Source: Labrenzia sp. 011 (lineage in GTDB: Bacteria > Pseudomonadota > Alphaproteobacteria > Rhizobiales > Stappiaceae). From it: 64,000 nucleotides of DNA. The translations under genes and the position numbers were made by a program. The notes under the pieces are model-generated. The model did no database searches, was not told the origin of the DNA, and saw only the letters and a program-made list of their open reading frames with translations. The DNA is taken from the NCBI RefSeq assembly GCF_003075075.1, contig NZ_QCYM01000063.1, positions 44,717 through 108,716 on the forward strand, written 5' to 3'. Each line of letters opens with the position of its first letter. The first letter of the stretch is position 1. Shown here piece by piece: positions 14,996 through 24,445 of this stretch.

Positions 14996-16969
14996 ATGAA
15001 CTGGCTCGTGGTCCGGCTGCTGCCGGCGAGAATGCCGGTCCTGGCCTGCGGGCTTCTTCTGGTTGCCTTGTGTTGCGGACCTGCGTCGGCCGAGGGCGAA
15101 GCCGCCGGCATCCGGATGGCGCTCGTCATCGGCAATTCCAATTATGTTTCCGAAAAGCTGCCGAATGCAGGCAACGATGCGCAGAGCATTGCCACCACAC
15201 TGCAAACCCTCGACTTCGACGTCCGGCTGGTGCTGGATGCGACCCGCGATCGCTTCATCGGCGAAATAGAAGAATTCGCGGACGATACGCTGCGCCGCAA
15301 CGCAAGCGTCGTGCTCGTCTATTATGCCGGCCACGGGGTCCAGCTGGCCGGAAAGAACTACTTCATCCCGGTCGACGCGCATATCAGCGATATCGACAGT
15401 CTCGTGGCGGAAAGCGTCCAGTTCGACCACCTCCTGAACCAGGTCGGGAAAAGCAGCTCGTTCAAGATGATCTTTCTCGACGCCTGCCAGAACAATCCGT
15501 TCCAGGACCGCATCGGCAGCGTCGGGGTCGGTCTCGCCCCGCCTCCGGACGTCAGCGGGTTCCTGATCGGTTTTGCGACACAGCCCGGAAAGGTCGCCTA
15601 TGACGGGGCTGGCAACAACAGCCCCTATACATCTGCGCTCCTTGCCAACATGCATGTGCCGGGACAGGAGGTCCTGTCCGTGCTGGCGGAGGTGAACCGC
15701 CATGTACGCAAGGACACCGGGGGCGCCCAGGTTCCCTACGTTCAGTTTTCGGTCAAGCCGGAATTCTACTTTCTTCCGGGCGAGAAGGCCGACCAGGACG
15801 TCGAGGTCCGGCTCTGGAAGCTGGCTGCCCAACAAGCCGATCCCGAACTCATCAACCTGTATGTGGAGCGCTATCCGGAAGGCCGCTTTGCCGGCGAGGC
15901 ACGCACCTTGCTGGACAAGGCGGAGGCTGATCTGGCCGGCAGGGGGACGCAAGATCCCGAGAACCGCGACAGGCTGGAAGAGGAAATCTGGACAAATGCC
16001 CTGGCGTCCCGCAACGGGTCCCTGCTCGAATATTACATAGAACGCTTCCCCAACGGGCGGAACCTGGAGCAGGCGAAGGAACTTGTCACCCAGCTTGCCC
16101 CCGGCGATGAGGCGAACATATCGCCCGCTGAACTCTGCCGGAAATATGCCACTCATCCCAATGATTCCACGGTTATCTACCGGGGTGTTTCGCTCGAGCG
16201 GCTGGCAAGAAATTCCGCGGCGGCCGTGAAGGCCTGCGAAGAATCCGTGAGGACCTATCCGGAAGATCCGCATTACAAGGCCCTGCTTGCCCGCGCTCTG
16301 GCCGCCGGCGGCGACACCGATCGCGCGGTAGATTTCTACAAGCAGGCCGCACTGGCAGGAAACACCCGGGCGCTGGTCAGCCTCGGCCTGTTCTACGAAC
16401 TGGGCCAGAGCGTGCCGAAAAACCTGGTGACGGCAAGAGCTCTGTTCGAGGAGGCCTACAGTCACGGCAGCACGGACGGAGCGATCAACCTGGCCGTTTC
16501 GCTCTACTCGGGAACCGGTGGGGAGCGGGACGTTCCGCGCGCGATCGCTCTGCTGGAGTTCGCCTCTTCGGAAGGGGCGGCCAGAGCGACGTATAATCTG
16601 GGCGTATTTGCCAAGGAGGGCGTCAACAAGTCGCCTGAAAACGCCGTGGCCTATTTCGAGCTTGCCGCCCGGCAAGGCTATGCGGAAGGGGCGCTCGCAG
16701 CCGCGGCGATCTACGACGAAGGCTTTCACACCGAGAGAGCACCGCAAAAGGCCTCGGAACTGCTTTTGTCGGCGCTGACCTCGGACAATGGCGAGATACT
16801 TTCGAAGCTTGCTGCCGACGCCGACAGCTGGTCGCGCGAAACGATCCTCTCCCTCCAGTCGCAAATGAAAACGGCGGGATATTACGAGGGGACCCTCGAC
16901 GGCGTCCCCGGTCCGCAATTCAATCGCGGCCTTGAACTGTGGCGTCTCTACGGTGGATCGCCGTCCTGA
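14996..16969 (+). CDS. Secreted caspase-like protease with Sel1-like repeats
   Basis: With the ATG at 14996 the protein has 657 residues. A signal peptide (to about residue 32, ending GPASA) is followed by a caspase-fold p20-like domain. The catalytic pair is visible: His113 in VYYAGHGVQ and Cys164 in IFLDACQNNPF. Residues from about 270 to 390 are helical with two YIERFPNG/YVERYPEG-like repeats, and from about 430 Sel1/TPR-like repeats follow (AGNTRALVSLGLFYELG, GAARATYNLGVFAKEG, GYAEGALAAAAIYDEG). The last 35 residues (MKTAGYYEGTLDGV) look like a peptidoglycan-binding-type motif. It is thus a periplasmic or surface protease of the bacterial caspase (orthocaspase) class. A TTG at 14972, overlapping the previous stop, is an alternative start. 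Confidence 0.88.
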   Translation: MNWLVVRLLPARMPVLACGLLLVALCCGPASAEGEAAGIRMALVIGNSNYVSEKLPNAGNDAQSIATTLQTLDFDVRLVLDATRDRFIGEIEEFADDTLRRNASVVLVYYAGHGVQLAGKNYFIPVDAHISDIDSLVAESVQFDHLLNQVGKSSSFKMIFLDACQNNPFQDRIGSVGVGLAPPPDVSGFLIGFATQPGKVAYDGAGNNSPYTSALLANMHVPGQEVLSVLAEVNRHVRKDTGGAQVPYVQFSVKPEFYFLPGEKADQDVEVRLWKLAAQQADPELINLYVERYPEGRFAGEARTLLDKAEADLAGRGTQDPENRDRLEEEIWTNALASRNGSLLEYYIERFPNGRNLEQAKELVTQLAPGDEANISPAELCRKYATHPNDSTVIYRGVSLERLARNSAAAVKACEESVRTYPEDPHYKALLARALAAGGDTDRAVDFYKQAALAGNTRALVSLGLFYELGQSVPKNLVTARALFEEAYSHGSTDGAINLAVSLYSGTGGERDVPRAIALLEFASSEGAARATYNLGVFAKEGVNKSPENAVAYFELAARQGYAEGALAAAAIYDEGFHTERAPQKASELLLSALTSDNGEILSKLAADADSWSRETILSLQSQMKTAGYYEGTLDGVPGPQFNRGLELWRLYGGSPS

Positions 16970-17015
16970 ACATCTCCGGACGGACCGGAAACCGTTTTCT
17001 CGGCAAGGGCAGACT

Positions 17016-19205
17016 ATGGAACTGGACGTCCTTTATCTGGCAGACCTGCGCTTTCCGGGCGGTACGGCCACATCACTCAGATACGACCTGAGAGCCTGCA
17101 GGCTGGCGGGGCTCAGGGCCGGGATTGTGCCGCTGTCATCACCCCTGTTTCCCAGAAGCCTCGTTCCGAATTCCGCGTTGCTCGCTGAAATTCAGGCGAC
17201 CGGCACGGTGATCGTTCCGCAAAACGAACGACCGAGGGCCCGGGTCGCTCTTCTGTATCATCCCTCCCTGCTGGACAGGACGGTGCATGTGCATGCCGGA
17301 TTCGACGCGGATGTTTTCTATGTTGTGGTCCATCAGCCGACGCGGGACCGCAGAGGACGTTCCTATTACCGGACGGGGACCTGGGCCGGACTGGCGGCCG
17401 ACTGGTTCGCCCAGGACCTGCGGCTGCTGCCGGTCAGCGACGTCGTCCGCAGGGATCTTGCGCGGCAGGATCTTTCCCATGCGCTTCACCCCTGTAACTG
17501 GACCAACCTGATCGATCCGGCGGACTTTCCGCAAAAGCGGACGGGAGAGGTGAAGGGGCCGGTAACGATCGGCCGGCACAGTCGACCGTCCCGGGACAAG
17601 TTTCCCTCTCCGCAGGTCACCCTGGCATGCTATCCGCGCGGCCCGGATTTCAACCATCTGATGATGGGCGTGCCCCAGGACTTTCTCGACGAATTCGAGA
17701 CACTGCCGTCGAACTGGCAGATTTATCCCTTCTCGTCCTGGCCGGTGTCCGAGTTCCTGCGCAGCCTGGACATCTACAGCTATTTTCACTCGGACACCTG
17801 GATTGAAGCCTTCGGCTACAATGTGCTCGAAGCACTCGCGACCGGACTGCCCTGTGTGGTGCCGCATTACATGAACGAGACCTTCTCAGACGCCTGCTTT
17901 TACGCAGACCCTGAAGAGGCGCCGCAGCTCTACGACCGACTTCGCTCCGACCGGGCGCTCCGCGAAGAGGCGTCCTCAAGAGCGCGGGACCATGTCGTGT
18001 CCCGTTTCGCGCTGGATCAGTTCGCAAGGAAGTTTGAAAACGTTGCCGAAGCGCCCCGGGTTTCGTCACCCGCAAGTCCGGTGAAGCGCGAAACATCGGA
18101 GAAGCCTGTTGTACTGTCGGTGACCTCCAACGGCATCGGCCTGGGCCACCTGACCCGCCAGATTGCCATAGCCGAAGCGCTCGGACCTGCCGTCAATGTG
18201 GTTTTCTTTTCGCTTTCGGAAGCGATCGAGGTCGCCCGGTCCATGGGGTATCTGGCCGAATTCCGCCCCTTCCATCGCAGGCTGCAGCTGGATGTCGAGG
18301 AGTGGAATGGCTTTTTCTTTCAGGAAATGCGCGAGGCGCTCAGTCACTACAGGCCGGCCCTGGTCCTGTTCGACGGCAACATGCCCTACAGCGGCTTCAC
18401 CGATGCCCTGGATTCCTACGGCAAAAGCTATTGCGCCTGGATCCGGCGGGGGCTGTGGCGCACGCCGCAGCCCGAAAGCATCGCCCGGGAAGGGGCTTTC
18501 GATGTCATAATCGAGCCCGGAGAACTCTGTGAAGCTTTGGACCTCGGATATTCGAGCGTGAATCCGGACAATGTTGCCAGGGTAAACCCGGTCCTGATGA
18601 CCCAGCCGCACCAGCTCCTCGACAAGACCGCTGCCAGGCGCGCGCTCGAACTGCCGGAGAACGCAACATTGTGTCTGGTGCAGCTCGGGGCGGAAGCCAA
18701 TTTCGACATGTCCCTTCCCAGGGAACTTCTGTTCGACTTTCTTGACAGGCATCCGGAGGTGATTGCTGTCGATGTCAGGTCGCCGCTGCATGCGACCGGT
18801 CATGCCGATATTCATGAGCGTTTCCTTCTGCGTCGGCTTTTCCCGCTCGGCCGTTATCTGAAAGCGTTCGACTTCGCTGTCTGCGCTGCCGGATATAATA
18901 CGTTTCATGAAAACATCGCCGCCGCGCTGCCGACGCTATTCATCCCCAACAGCAATCCCGAAACCGACGATCAGGACGCGAGAGCCCTGCATGGCGCGCG
19001 CGCCGGATGGAATCTGGCAAGCACGGCAGACGACCCCTACGAGATTGAAACACAGCTTCGAAAATTGCTCGATCCCGAGGTTCGGCAGACATTGTCGCTG
19101 GCCTGCGGACGAAAGACCGGTTGCTGGGACGGTGCCTCGCAAATCGCCCGCCAGTTGCGGATACAGGCCCGGCTTCCGGACTCCTTTCAGGTGCCTGAAC
19201 GATGA
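17016..19205 (+). CDS. Fusion of two GT-B glycosyltransferase modules
   Basis: The 729-residue protein holds two glycosyltransferase-like units. The N-terminal unit (about 1-350) resembles GT4 enzymes: LADLRFPGGTATSLRYDL at the start, then a C-terminal half with SYFHSDTWIEAFGYNVLEALATGLPCVV, where the Glu and Gly-rich acceptor match the EAxA region of GT4. The second unit (about 370-720) resembles MurG/GT28: SVTSNGIGLGHLTRQIAIAE, and CAAGYNTFHENIAAALPTLFIPN as the donor-binding part. ATG at 17016 has AAGGG 6 bases before it. No membrane helix is seen, so it acts in the cytoplasm. The sugar and acceptor are unknown. It follows the caspase gene by 46 bases and overlaps the next gene by 4. Confidence 0.82.
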   Translation: MELDVLYLADLRFPGGTATSLRYDLRACRLAGLRAGIVPLSSPLFPRSLVPNSALLAEIQATGTVIVPQNERPRARVALLYHPSLLDRTVHVHAGFDADVFYVVVHQPTRDRRGRSYYRTGTWAGLAADWFAQDLRLLPVSDVVRRDLARQDLSHALHPCNWTNLIDPADFPQKRTGEVKGPVTIGRHSRPSRDKFPSPQVTLACYPRGPDFNHLMMGVPQDFLDEFETLPSNWQIYPFSSWPVSEFLRSLDIYSYFHSDTWIEAFGYNVLEALATGLPCVVPHYMNETFSDACFYADPEEAPQLYDRLRSDRALREEASSRARDHVVSRFALDQFARKFENVAEAPRVSSPASPVKRETSEKPVVLSVTSNGIGLGHLTRQIAIAEALGPAVNVVFFSLSEAIEVARSMGYLAEFRPFHRRLQLDVEEWNGFFFQEMREALSHYRPALVLFDGNMPYSGFTDALDSYGKSYCAWIRRGLWRTPQPESIAREGAFDVIIEPGELCEALDLGYSSVNPDNVARVNPVLMTQPHQLLDKTAARRALELPENATLCLVQLGAEANFDMSLPRELLFDFLDRHPEVIAVDVRSPLHATGHADIHERFLLRRLFPLGRYLKAFDFAVCAAGYNTFHENIAAALPTLFIPNSNPETDDQDARALHGARAGWNLASTADDPYEIETQLRKLLDPEVRQTLSLACGRKTGCWDGASQIARQLRIQARLPDSFQVPER

Positions 19206-19657
19206 GGCGGCATCTGCAAACCATCGGGCTCAGATATGCCCTGCGCGGTCTTCGTGTTCTCCGGCGCGCCGACAAACCCGATGCCGTCCTGCTGACCAGT
19301 CAGCGCAAACGCGGCAGCGTCGCCCTGATCTGGGCGCTCGACGAGACAGCGGAACATCTGTCCGCGGAACTTTCGAAAAAGCTCGCCCATCTGAGCGGTT
19401 TCGAGACGGTGGTGGTGGTCTGTCCACCCCGATTGTTTACGGCACTTCGAAGCGAAGGACATTTTTTTGAAACTCTCCCGGCTCCCGACGACATCAGGCG
19501 CAGTGGCGTTTCCTCCAGCTGGGAGCTGTATCTTCGCAGACGGATCGCGCGTATTCGAAAGAACTGGGGCCCCGATTTCGAGGCGGTCGTGGGTCCGGAA
19601 CCGGAAGTTTACTATGAGAGCATTTTGAATGCGCATGAGGACAGAGACCTGAGCTGA
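19202..19657 (+). CDS. Hypothetical protein coupled to the double glycosyltransferase
   Basis: The 151-residue protein overlaps the glycosyltransferase stop codon by 4 bases (ATGA), which argues that it is real and translationally coupled. It is basic at both ends (MRRHLQTIGLRYALRGLRVL; YLRRRIARIRKNWG) with a central alpha/beta part (AVLLTSQRKRGSVALIWAL, then FETVVVVCPPRLFTALRSEG). I do not recognise a family. The alternating hydrophobic strands suggest a small Rossmann-like domain. Its place suggests a role next to glycan synthesis. Confidence 0.65.
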   Translation: MRRHLQTIGLRYALRGLRVLRRADKPDAVLLTSQRKRGSVALIWALDETAEHLSAELSKKLAHLSGFETVVVVCPPRLFTALRSEGHFFETLPAPDDIRRSGVSSSWELYLRRRIARIRKNWGPDFEAVVGPEPEVYYESILNAHEDRDLS

Positions 19658-19814
19658 GGCCGCTTGGCACATCCCGTTCACCCGGATGGGGGGCGGAAAG
19701 CGAAATCCCGATTGTCATGAGGTTTCCACGCCGCTAGCGTGGGCCGAACCGGCGCGGCGGGTTCCTCTCGCCGTCCGCAGCACAATCCCACCTGTTATCA
19801 AGATGAGGCGTTTC

Positions 19815-21167
19815 ATGGCGCAGCTCCCCAATTCCCTCGAAGCCCGCGACAGCGCGGCCCAGCTTCACTCCTACGCCGACGCGCGCCGCCAGGAGGAAAC
19901 CGGCGCGCTGGTGATCGACAGGGGCGAGGGGATCTATGTCTCGGATATCCACGGCAAACGCTATATCGAAGGCATGGCCGGTCTGTGGAGCGTTGCCGTC
20001 GGCTTCGGCGAAAAGCGCCTTGTCGATGCGGCGGCCCGGCAGATGGAGAAGCTGCCCTATTATCATACTTTCACCTACAAGACCCACGGGCCGTCGATCG
20101 AGTTGGCGGAGAAACTGATCGAGATGGCGCCCGTGCCCATGTCGAAGGTCTATTTCACCAACTCCGGATCCGAGGCCAACGACACGGCGATCAAGCTGAT
20201 CTGGTACCGGTCCAATGCCCTCGGTCAGCCGCAGCGCAAGAAGATCATTTCCCGTGTCCGCGGCTATCACGGCGTCACCCTCGCCTCGGCCAGCCTGACA
20301 GGCCTGCCGAACAACCACCGCTCCTTCGACCTGCCGATCCCGCAGATCCTGCACACCACCTGCCCGCATTACCGCTCCATGAAAAAGGAGGGCGAAAGCG
20401 AGGCGGATTTTGCCAAACGCTGCGCGCAGGATCTGGAGGACATGATCCTCGCCGAGGGGCCGGACACGATCGCGGCCTTCTTTGCCGAGCCGGTGATGGG
20501 CGCTGGCGGCGTGATCGTGCCGCCGGACGGCTACTGGCAGGCGGTGCAGCCGGTGCTGAAGAAATACGGCATTCTCTTCGTCGCCGATGAAGTGATCTGC
20601 GGATTCGGGCGCACGGGCAACATGTTCGGCACCCAGACCTACGATCTACAGCCGGACATGATGACCCTGTCCAAGGCGCTTTCCTCCTCCTATCAGCCGA
20701 TCTCGGCGCTTTTGATCAATGACGATGTCTACCAGCCGATTGCCGACGAATCCCACAGGATCGGGGTTCTGGGACATGGCTACACCGGCAGCGGTCATCC
20801 GGTGGCGGCGGCCGTCGCACTGGAAAACCTGAAGATCATCGAGGAGCGCGACCTGGTCGGCAACGTGAAGGCCGTCGCGCCGCTTTTCCGGAAACGGCTC
20901 GACGGGCTGGCGGAAAATTCGCTGGTGGTCGAGACCCGCGGCATCGGTCTGATCGGTGCGGCGGAACTGTTCCATGAGGCCCTTGCCCCGACACCGGGCG
21001 CACTGGGGGCGACAGCCAACGCGAGCTTCCAGGAAAACGGCCTGATCTCCCGCAACATGCTGGATGCAATGGCCTTCTGCCCGCCGCTGATCATCACCGA
21101 GGCCGAGATCAACGAGATGTTCGATATCGCTCAGGCGAGCCTCGACGCCGTGGCCAGAAGCCTGTGA
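19815..21167 (+). CDS. Class III PLP-dependent aminotransferase (omega-aminotransferase type)
   Basis: The 450-residue protein shows the class III fold: the GMAGLWSVAVGFGE start, the NSGSEANDTAIKL cofactor phosphate site, the RGYHGVT block, the Asp in VADEVICGFGRTG and the PLP lysine in TLSKALSSSY. These blocks match pyruvate-dependent omega-aminotransferases that deaminate beta-alanine, taurine or putrescine-like amines. The ATG at 19815 has GAGG 6 bases upstream; an ATG four codons earlier lacks a site. It is the first gene of a group with anmK and an FAD oxidoreductase. The real substrate cannot be told from sequence. Confidence 0.9.
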   Translation: MAQLPNSLEARDSAAQLHSYADARRQEETGALVIDRGEGIYVSDIHGKRYIEGMAGLWSVAVGFGEKRLVDAAARQMEKLPYYHTFTYKTHGPSIELAEKLIEMAPVPMSKVYFTNSGSEANDTAIKLIWYRSNALGQPQRKKIISRVRGYHGVTLASASLTGLPNNHRSFDLPIPQILHTTCPHYRSMKKEGESEADFAKRCAQDLEDMILAEGPDTIAAFFAEPVMGAGGVIVPPDGYWQAVQPVLKKYGILFVADEVICGFGRTGNMFGTQTYDLQPDMMTLSKALSSSYQPISALLINDDVYQPIADESHRIGVLGHGYTGSGHPVAAAVALENLKIIEERDLVGNVKAVAPLFRKRLDGLAENSLVVETRGIGLIGAAELFHEALAPTPGALGATANASFQENGLISRNMLDAMAFCPPLIITEAEINEMFDIAQASLDAVARSL

Positions 21168-22249
21168 CGACCTGGTCTGTCGTCGGCACCATCAGCGGCA
21201 CATCCGCCGACGGTATCGACCTTGCCGAAATCGCAACGGACGGCAGGACGGTCGCGCGCTTCGGCCCGGCGGAGACGGTGGCCTATCGTCCCGAGACCAG
21301 GCGGCGGGTGCTGGAGGCGGCGGCTGCGAAGGGGGCGCGGCGCGAGGACTGGCCCGATCTGGCGCGTGCCGTCACCCGGGACCACCTTGCCGCCCTCCGC
21401 AGCTATCTGGACACACACGGCCTGTCTCCCGACGCTGTCGTCTTTCACGGCCAGACGGTCTGGCACGATCCGGCGGCGGGAGAGACCGTCCAGCTCGGCG
21501 ACCCGCAGGCGCTTGCCGATGCGCTGGGCCTGCCGGTGATCGGCGATGTCCGGCTGGCGGATATGGCTGCCGGCGGGCAGGGCGCGCCGCTGGTTCCTGT
21601 CTATCATCAGGCACTTGCCAGATCGCTCGTGGGAAAGGACCGGGAGCCGCTGTGCTTTCTCAATATCGGTGGCGTGTCCAATCTGACCTATATCGACGGG
21701 GATCGCCTGCTGGCCTTCGATACCGGCCCGGGAAACGCGCTGCTGGACGACTGGGTCAGACGGCACGGGGCGGGAGATTTCGATGCCGGGGGCAAATTGT
21801 CCGCCGCAGGGGGCGTGGATGAGCAGCGTCTGAACGAGGCCCTGAGCCATCCGTTCCTGGCGGAACCGGGACCGAAATCCCTCGACCGCTACAGCTTCTC
21901 TGCCGAGTTCGCCGAAGGGCTTTCCCTTGAGGACGGTGCAGCCACCCTGCTTGCCTTTACCGCCGGAACCATCGCCAGGGCCGAAGAGCTTCTGCCGCGG
22001 CACCCGGGGCTGTGGCTGGTCTGCGGCGGTGGTCGCCTCAACCCGGTGCTTATGGGCGCGCTGGCGGATCGTCTCTCGGGAGAGGTTGTCTCGACGGACA
22101 GGTTCAGGATCGACGGCGATGCGCTTGAAGCACAGGCGATGGCGTTTCTGGGCGCGCGGCTGAAGGCCGGATTGCCGACAACCTTCCCGGACACCACCGG
22201 TACGTCCCGCCCGGTGACCGGCGGACGGCTTTATGCACCCGGCGTGTGA
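21164..22249 (+). CDS. anmK: Anhydro-N-acetylmuramic acid kinase
   Basis: The 361-residue protein carries the AnmK signature GTISGTSADGIDLA (a variant of the usual GLMSGTSxDGID), HGQTVWHDP, NIGGVSNLTYIDG, the DTGPGNALLDDW block and VCGGGRLNPVLM. The enzyme phosphorylates and hydrolyses 1,6-anhydro-MurNAc from cell-wall recycling to MurNAc-6-phosphate. The start is GTG at 21164, overlapping the aminotransferase stop by 4 bases, so the two are translationally coupled. That partnership is not one I know from cell-wall recycling. No murQ or other recycling gene is nearby. Confidence 0.93.
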   Translation: MTTWSVVGTISGTSADGIDLAEIATDGRTVARFGPAETVAYRPETRRRVLEAAAAKGARREDWPDLARAVTRDHLAALRSYLDTHGLSPDAVVFHGQTVWHDPAAGETVQLGDPQALADALGLPVIGDVRLADMAAGGQGAPLVPVYHQALARSLVGKDREPLCFLNIGGVSNLTYIDGDRLLAFDTGPGNALLDDWVRRHGAGDFDAGGKLSAAGGVDEQRLNEALSHPFLAEPGPKSLDRYSFSAEFAEGLSLEDGAATLLAFTAGTIARAEELLPRHPGLWLVCGGGRLNPVLMGALADRLSGEVVSTDRFRIDGDALEAQAMAFLGARLKAGLPTTFPDTTGTSRPVTGGRLYAPGV

Positions 22250-22282
22250 CCGTCCGGTCCTGACCAACTTCCAAGAGGAAGC

Positions 22283-23644
22283 GTGAAGAAAATACTCGAG
22301 CCTGCCCGCGAAATCGATGTCATCCACGAAACCGACGTGCTTGTCGTCGGCTCCGGACCCGGGGGGCTGGCAGCGGCCCTGGGAGCGGCGCGCGCCGGTG
22401 TCGACGTGACCCTGGTCGAGCGGTTCGGCTGTTTCGGCGGCAATATCACCGCCGTCGGCGTCGAGGGATTCGCCTGGTACCGTCACGAGAAGACCATCGA
22501 CACGGAAGGCGTCGGCCGCGAGTTCGAGGACCGCGCCCGCGCCGCGGGCGCCGCCACCCCCGAACCGCAGTCGGACAGTCATGCCATCGACGCGGAAGGC
22601 TTCAAGCTGGTCGCCGACAATCTGGTCGAGGAAGCCGGCATCCACCCCATGCTGCATCGCGCCTTCGCCGCGCCGATCATGGAAGGCGAGGCCGTTCGCG
22701 GCATCATCACCGAGAGCAAGGCTGGCCGCGAGGCGATCCTGGCACGCAAGGTGATCGATGCCACGGGCGATGCGGATGTGGCCTGTCGGGCCGGGGCCGC
22801 GACCCGGAAGACTCCGGTGGAGGAGATGCAGGCGGCCTCTGTCATGTTTTCCATGACCGGTGTCGACAAGCGCAAGTTCATCGAGGCGGTCAAGGCGGAT
22901 CCGCAGACCTACAAGGACTGGGAAAGCGGCGAATGGTCGGTGGAGACCACCGGCAAGGAAGACACGATGTTCTCCCCCTTCCTGCGCAAGCCGTTCGAAC
23001 AGGCCATGGCAGCGGGGATGATCCCGGCAGCCCTGCAGACGATTTCCGGCACCTGGGGCGCGGTCTATGACAGTGGCGACCTCACCTATCTCAACCTGGT
23101 GCATCTGCCCGAATGCGACGGCACCGATCCCGGGTCCATGACCCGAAACGAGATCGAGGGGCGGCGCCAGGCGATGCTGGCGGTGGAGGCGCTGAAGCGT
23201 TTTCAGCCCGGTTGCGACACGGCCAAGCTGCGCAATTTCGGCATGACCATCGGAATCCGGGACACCCGCAAGATCCTCGCCGCCTACGATATGACCGCAG
23301 AAGATGTCCGCGGCGAGGGCCGCTTCGAGGACAGCGTCGGCATCTTCCCGGAATTCATCGACGGCTATGGTATCCTGATCCTGCCGACAACGGGCCGCTA
23401 CTTTCAGCTTCCCTACAGGACGATGCTGCCCAGGGGCGTGAAGAACCTGCTCGTCGCCGGCCGCGCCACCGGTGGTGACAGGGTCAGTCACGCCGCCACC
23501 CGCAACATGATGTGCTGCACCGTCACCGGCCAGGGGGCGGGTGTCGCCGCAGCGCTGTCGGTCAGGCATGGACTGGATCTGGAGGCGATGGATATTGCGC
23601 TGCTGCAGGCGGAGCTGAAGCGTCAGGGTGTGCGGCTGCATTAG
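22283..23644 (+). CDS. FAD-dependent oxidoreductase
   Basis: The 453-residue protein begins with a canonical dinucleotide fold (TDVLVVGSGPGGLAAALGAARAG) and ends with a second FAD segment (NLLVAGRATGGDRVSHAATRNM). The middle has a VIDATGDADVACRAGA motif, typical of the FAD_oxidored family (PF12831). The start is GTG at 22283 with GAGGA 6-8 bases upstream. The substrate is unknown. It lies 33 bases after anmK and is followed by a GntR regulator on the same strand, which may control the group. Confidence 0.88.
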   Translation: MKKILEPAREIDVIHETDVLVVGSGPGGLAAALGAARAGVDVTLVERFGCFGGNITAVGVEGFAWYRHEKTIDTEGVGREFEDRARAAGAATPEPQSDSHAIDAEGFKLVADNLVEEAGIHPMLHRAFAAPIMEGEAVRGIITESKAGREAILARKVIDATGDADVACRAGAATRKTPVEEMQAASVMFSMTGVDKRKFIEAVKADPQTYKDWESGEWSVETTGKEDTMFSPFLRKPFEQAMAAGMIPAALQTISGTWGAVYDSGDLTYLNLVHLPECDGTDPGSMTRNEIEGRRQAMLAVEALKRFQPGCDTAKLRNFGMTIGIRDTRKILAAYDMTAEDVRGEGRFEDSVGIFPEFIDGYGILILPTTGRYFQLPYRTMLPRGVKNLLVAGRATGGDRVSHAATRNMMCCTVTGQGAGVAAALSVRHGLDLEAMDIALLQAELKRQGVRLH

Positions 23645-23751
23645 CCGTAGGAGCCGGCCCGGGCTCGTCCCGGTCGGAGCGGTGCCTCCGTTGATCCGCT
23701 GTCCTGGCCTCCTCCCTTGCGCAAAGCCCGTCTTGCCGCTAACCAGACTTC

Positions 23752-24369
23752 ATGAACGGATCTGAAATCTACCGGCGGCTGATCGGGCTTATCGAGGAAC
23801 GGGTGCTCAAACCCGGTGACCGTCTGCGCGAGGCGGATCTGGCGGAAGAGTTCGGTGTGTCCAGAACACCGATCCGCGAGGGGCTGAAGCGGCTGGAAGC
23901 GCAGGGGCTTGCCGTTCACGAGCCCAATCGGGGCATGGTGATCCCGACACTAGATCACGGACAGATCAACGAAGTCTATTTCATGCGCGAAATACTGGAG
24001 GGAACGGCCGCCGGCCTTGCCGCCAAGCATGCCTCCAAGCCGGAAATCGAGATCCTGCAGGATCTGGTGACGGCCGACCGCCAGCGCATTGCCGACAAGG
24101 ACAGCCTTGTACGCTCCAACAGGGAGTTCCACCGGCGCCTCTGCCTGGCCTCGCACAACCGCTATCTGGTCGACCAGATCGACCATCTGCGCCTGTCGCT
24201 GATCCTCATGGCCGGCACGACCCTGGACACGCCGGAACGGCGCGAGACGGCGGTGGAGGAACATGCGGCGATTGTCGACGCGATTGCCGGCGGCGACAGC
24301 GCAGCGGCCGAGACCGCTGCCCGCAGGCACATCGCCCATGCCCACAAGACCCGGCTGAAGCAGATCTGA
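23752..24369 (+). CDS. GntR/FadR-family transcriptional regulator
   Basis: The 205-residue protein has a winged helix-turn-helix (LREADLAEEFGVSRTPIREGLKRLEAQGL, about residues 27-55) and a C-terminal all-helical FCD domain (about 75-200) with the metal-ligand-like residues in NREFHRRLCLASHN and ARRHIAHAH. Such regulators respond to small carboxylates and often control the genes next to them. Here the likely targets are the aminotransferase, anmK and oxidoreductase genes. The ATG at 23752 has no strong ribosome site, so a later start is possible but the HTH begins early. Confidence 0.92.
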   Translation: MNGSEIYRRLIGLIEERVLKPGDRLREADLAEEFGVSRTPIREGLKRLEAQGLAVHEPNRGMVIPTLDHGQINEVYFMREILEGTAAGLAAKHASKPEIEILQDLVTADRQRIADKDSLVRSNREFHRRLCLASHNRYLVDQIDHLRLSLILMAGTTLDTPERRETAVEEHAAIVDAIAGGDSAAAETAARRHIAHAHKTRLKQI

Positions 24370-24445
24370 TCAGCCCGGCACCCTGAGAAATCCGATGTGA
24401 TTGCGACCGCTGTGGCAAGCCGTTTCTAAGCGGGAGGGCCGTCCG

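Noticed and set aside
14897..16918. Minus-strand frame of 673 codons
   Set aside because: Antisense shadow of the caspase-like gene; no motif of its own.
21131..23641. Minus-strand frame of 836 codons
   Set aside because: It lies fully antisense to anmK and the FAD oxidoreductase, which have clear family motifs; its own sequence has no recognisable domain and is Arg/Gly/Asp-rich as antisense of high-GC genes.
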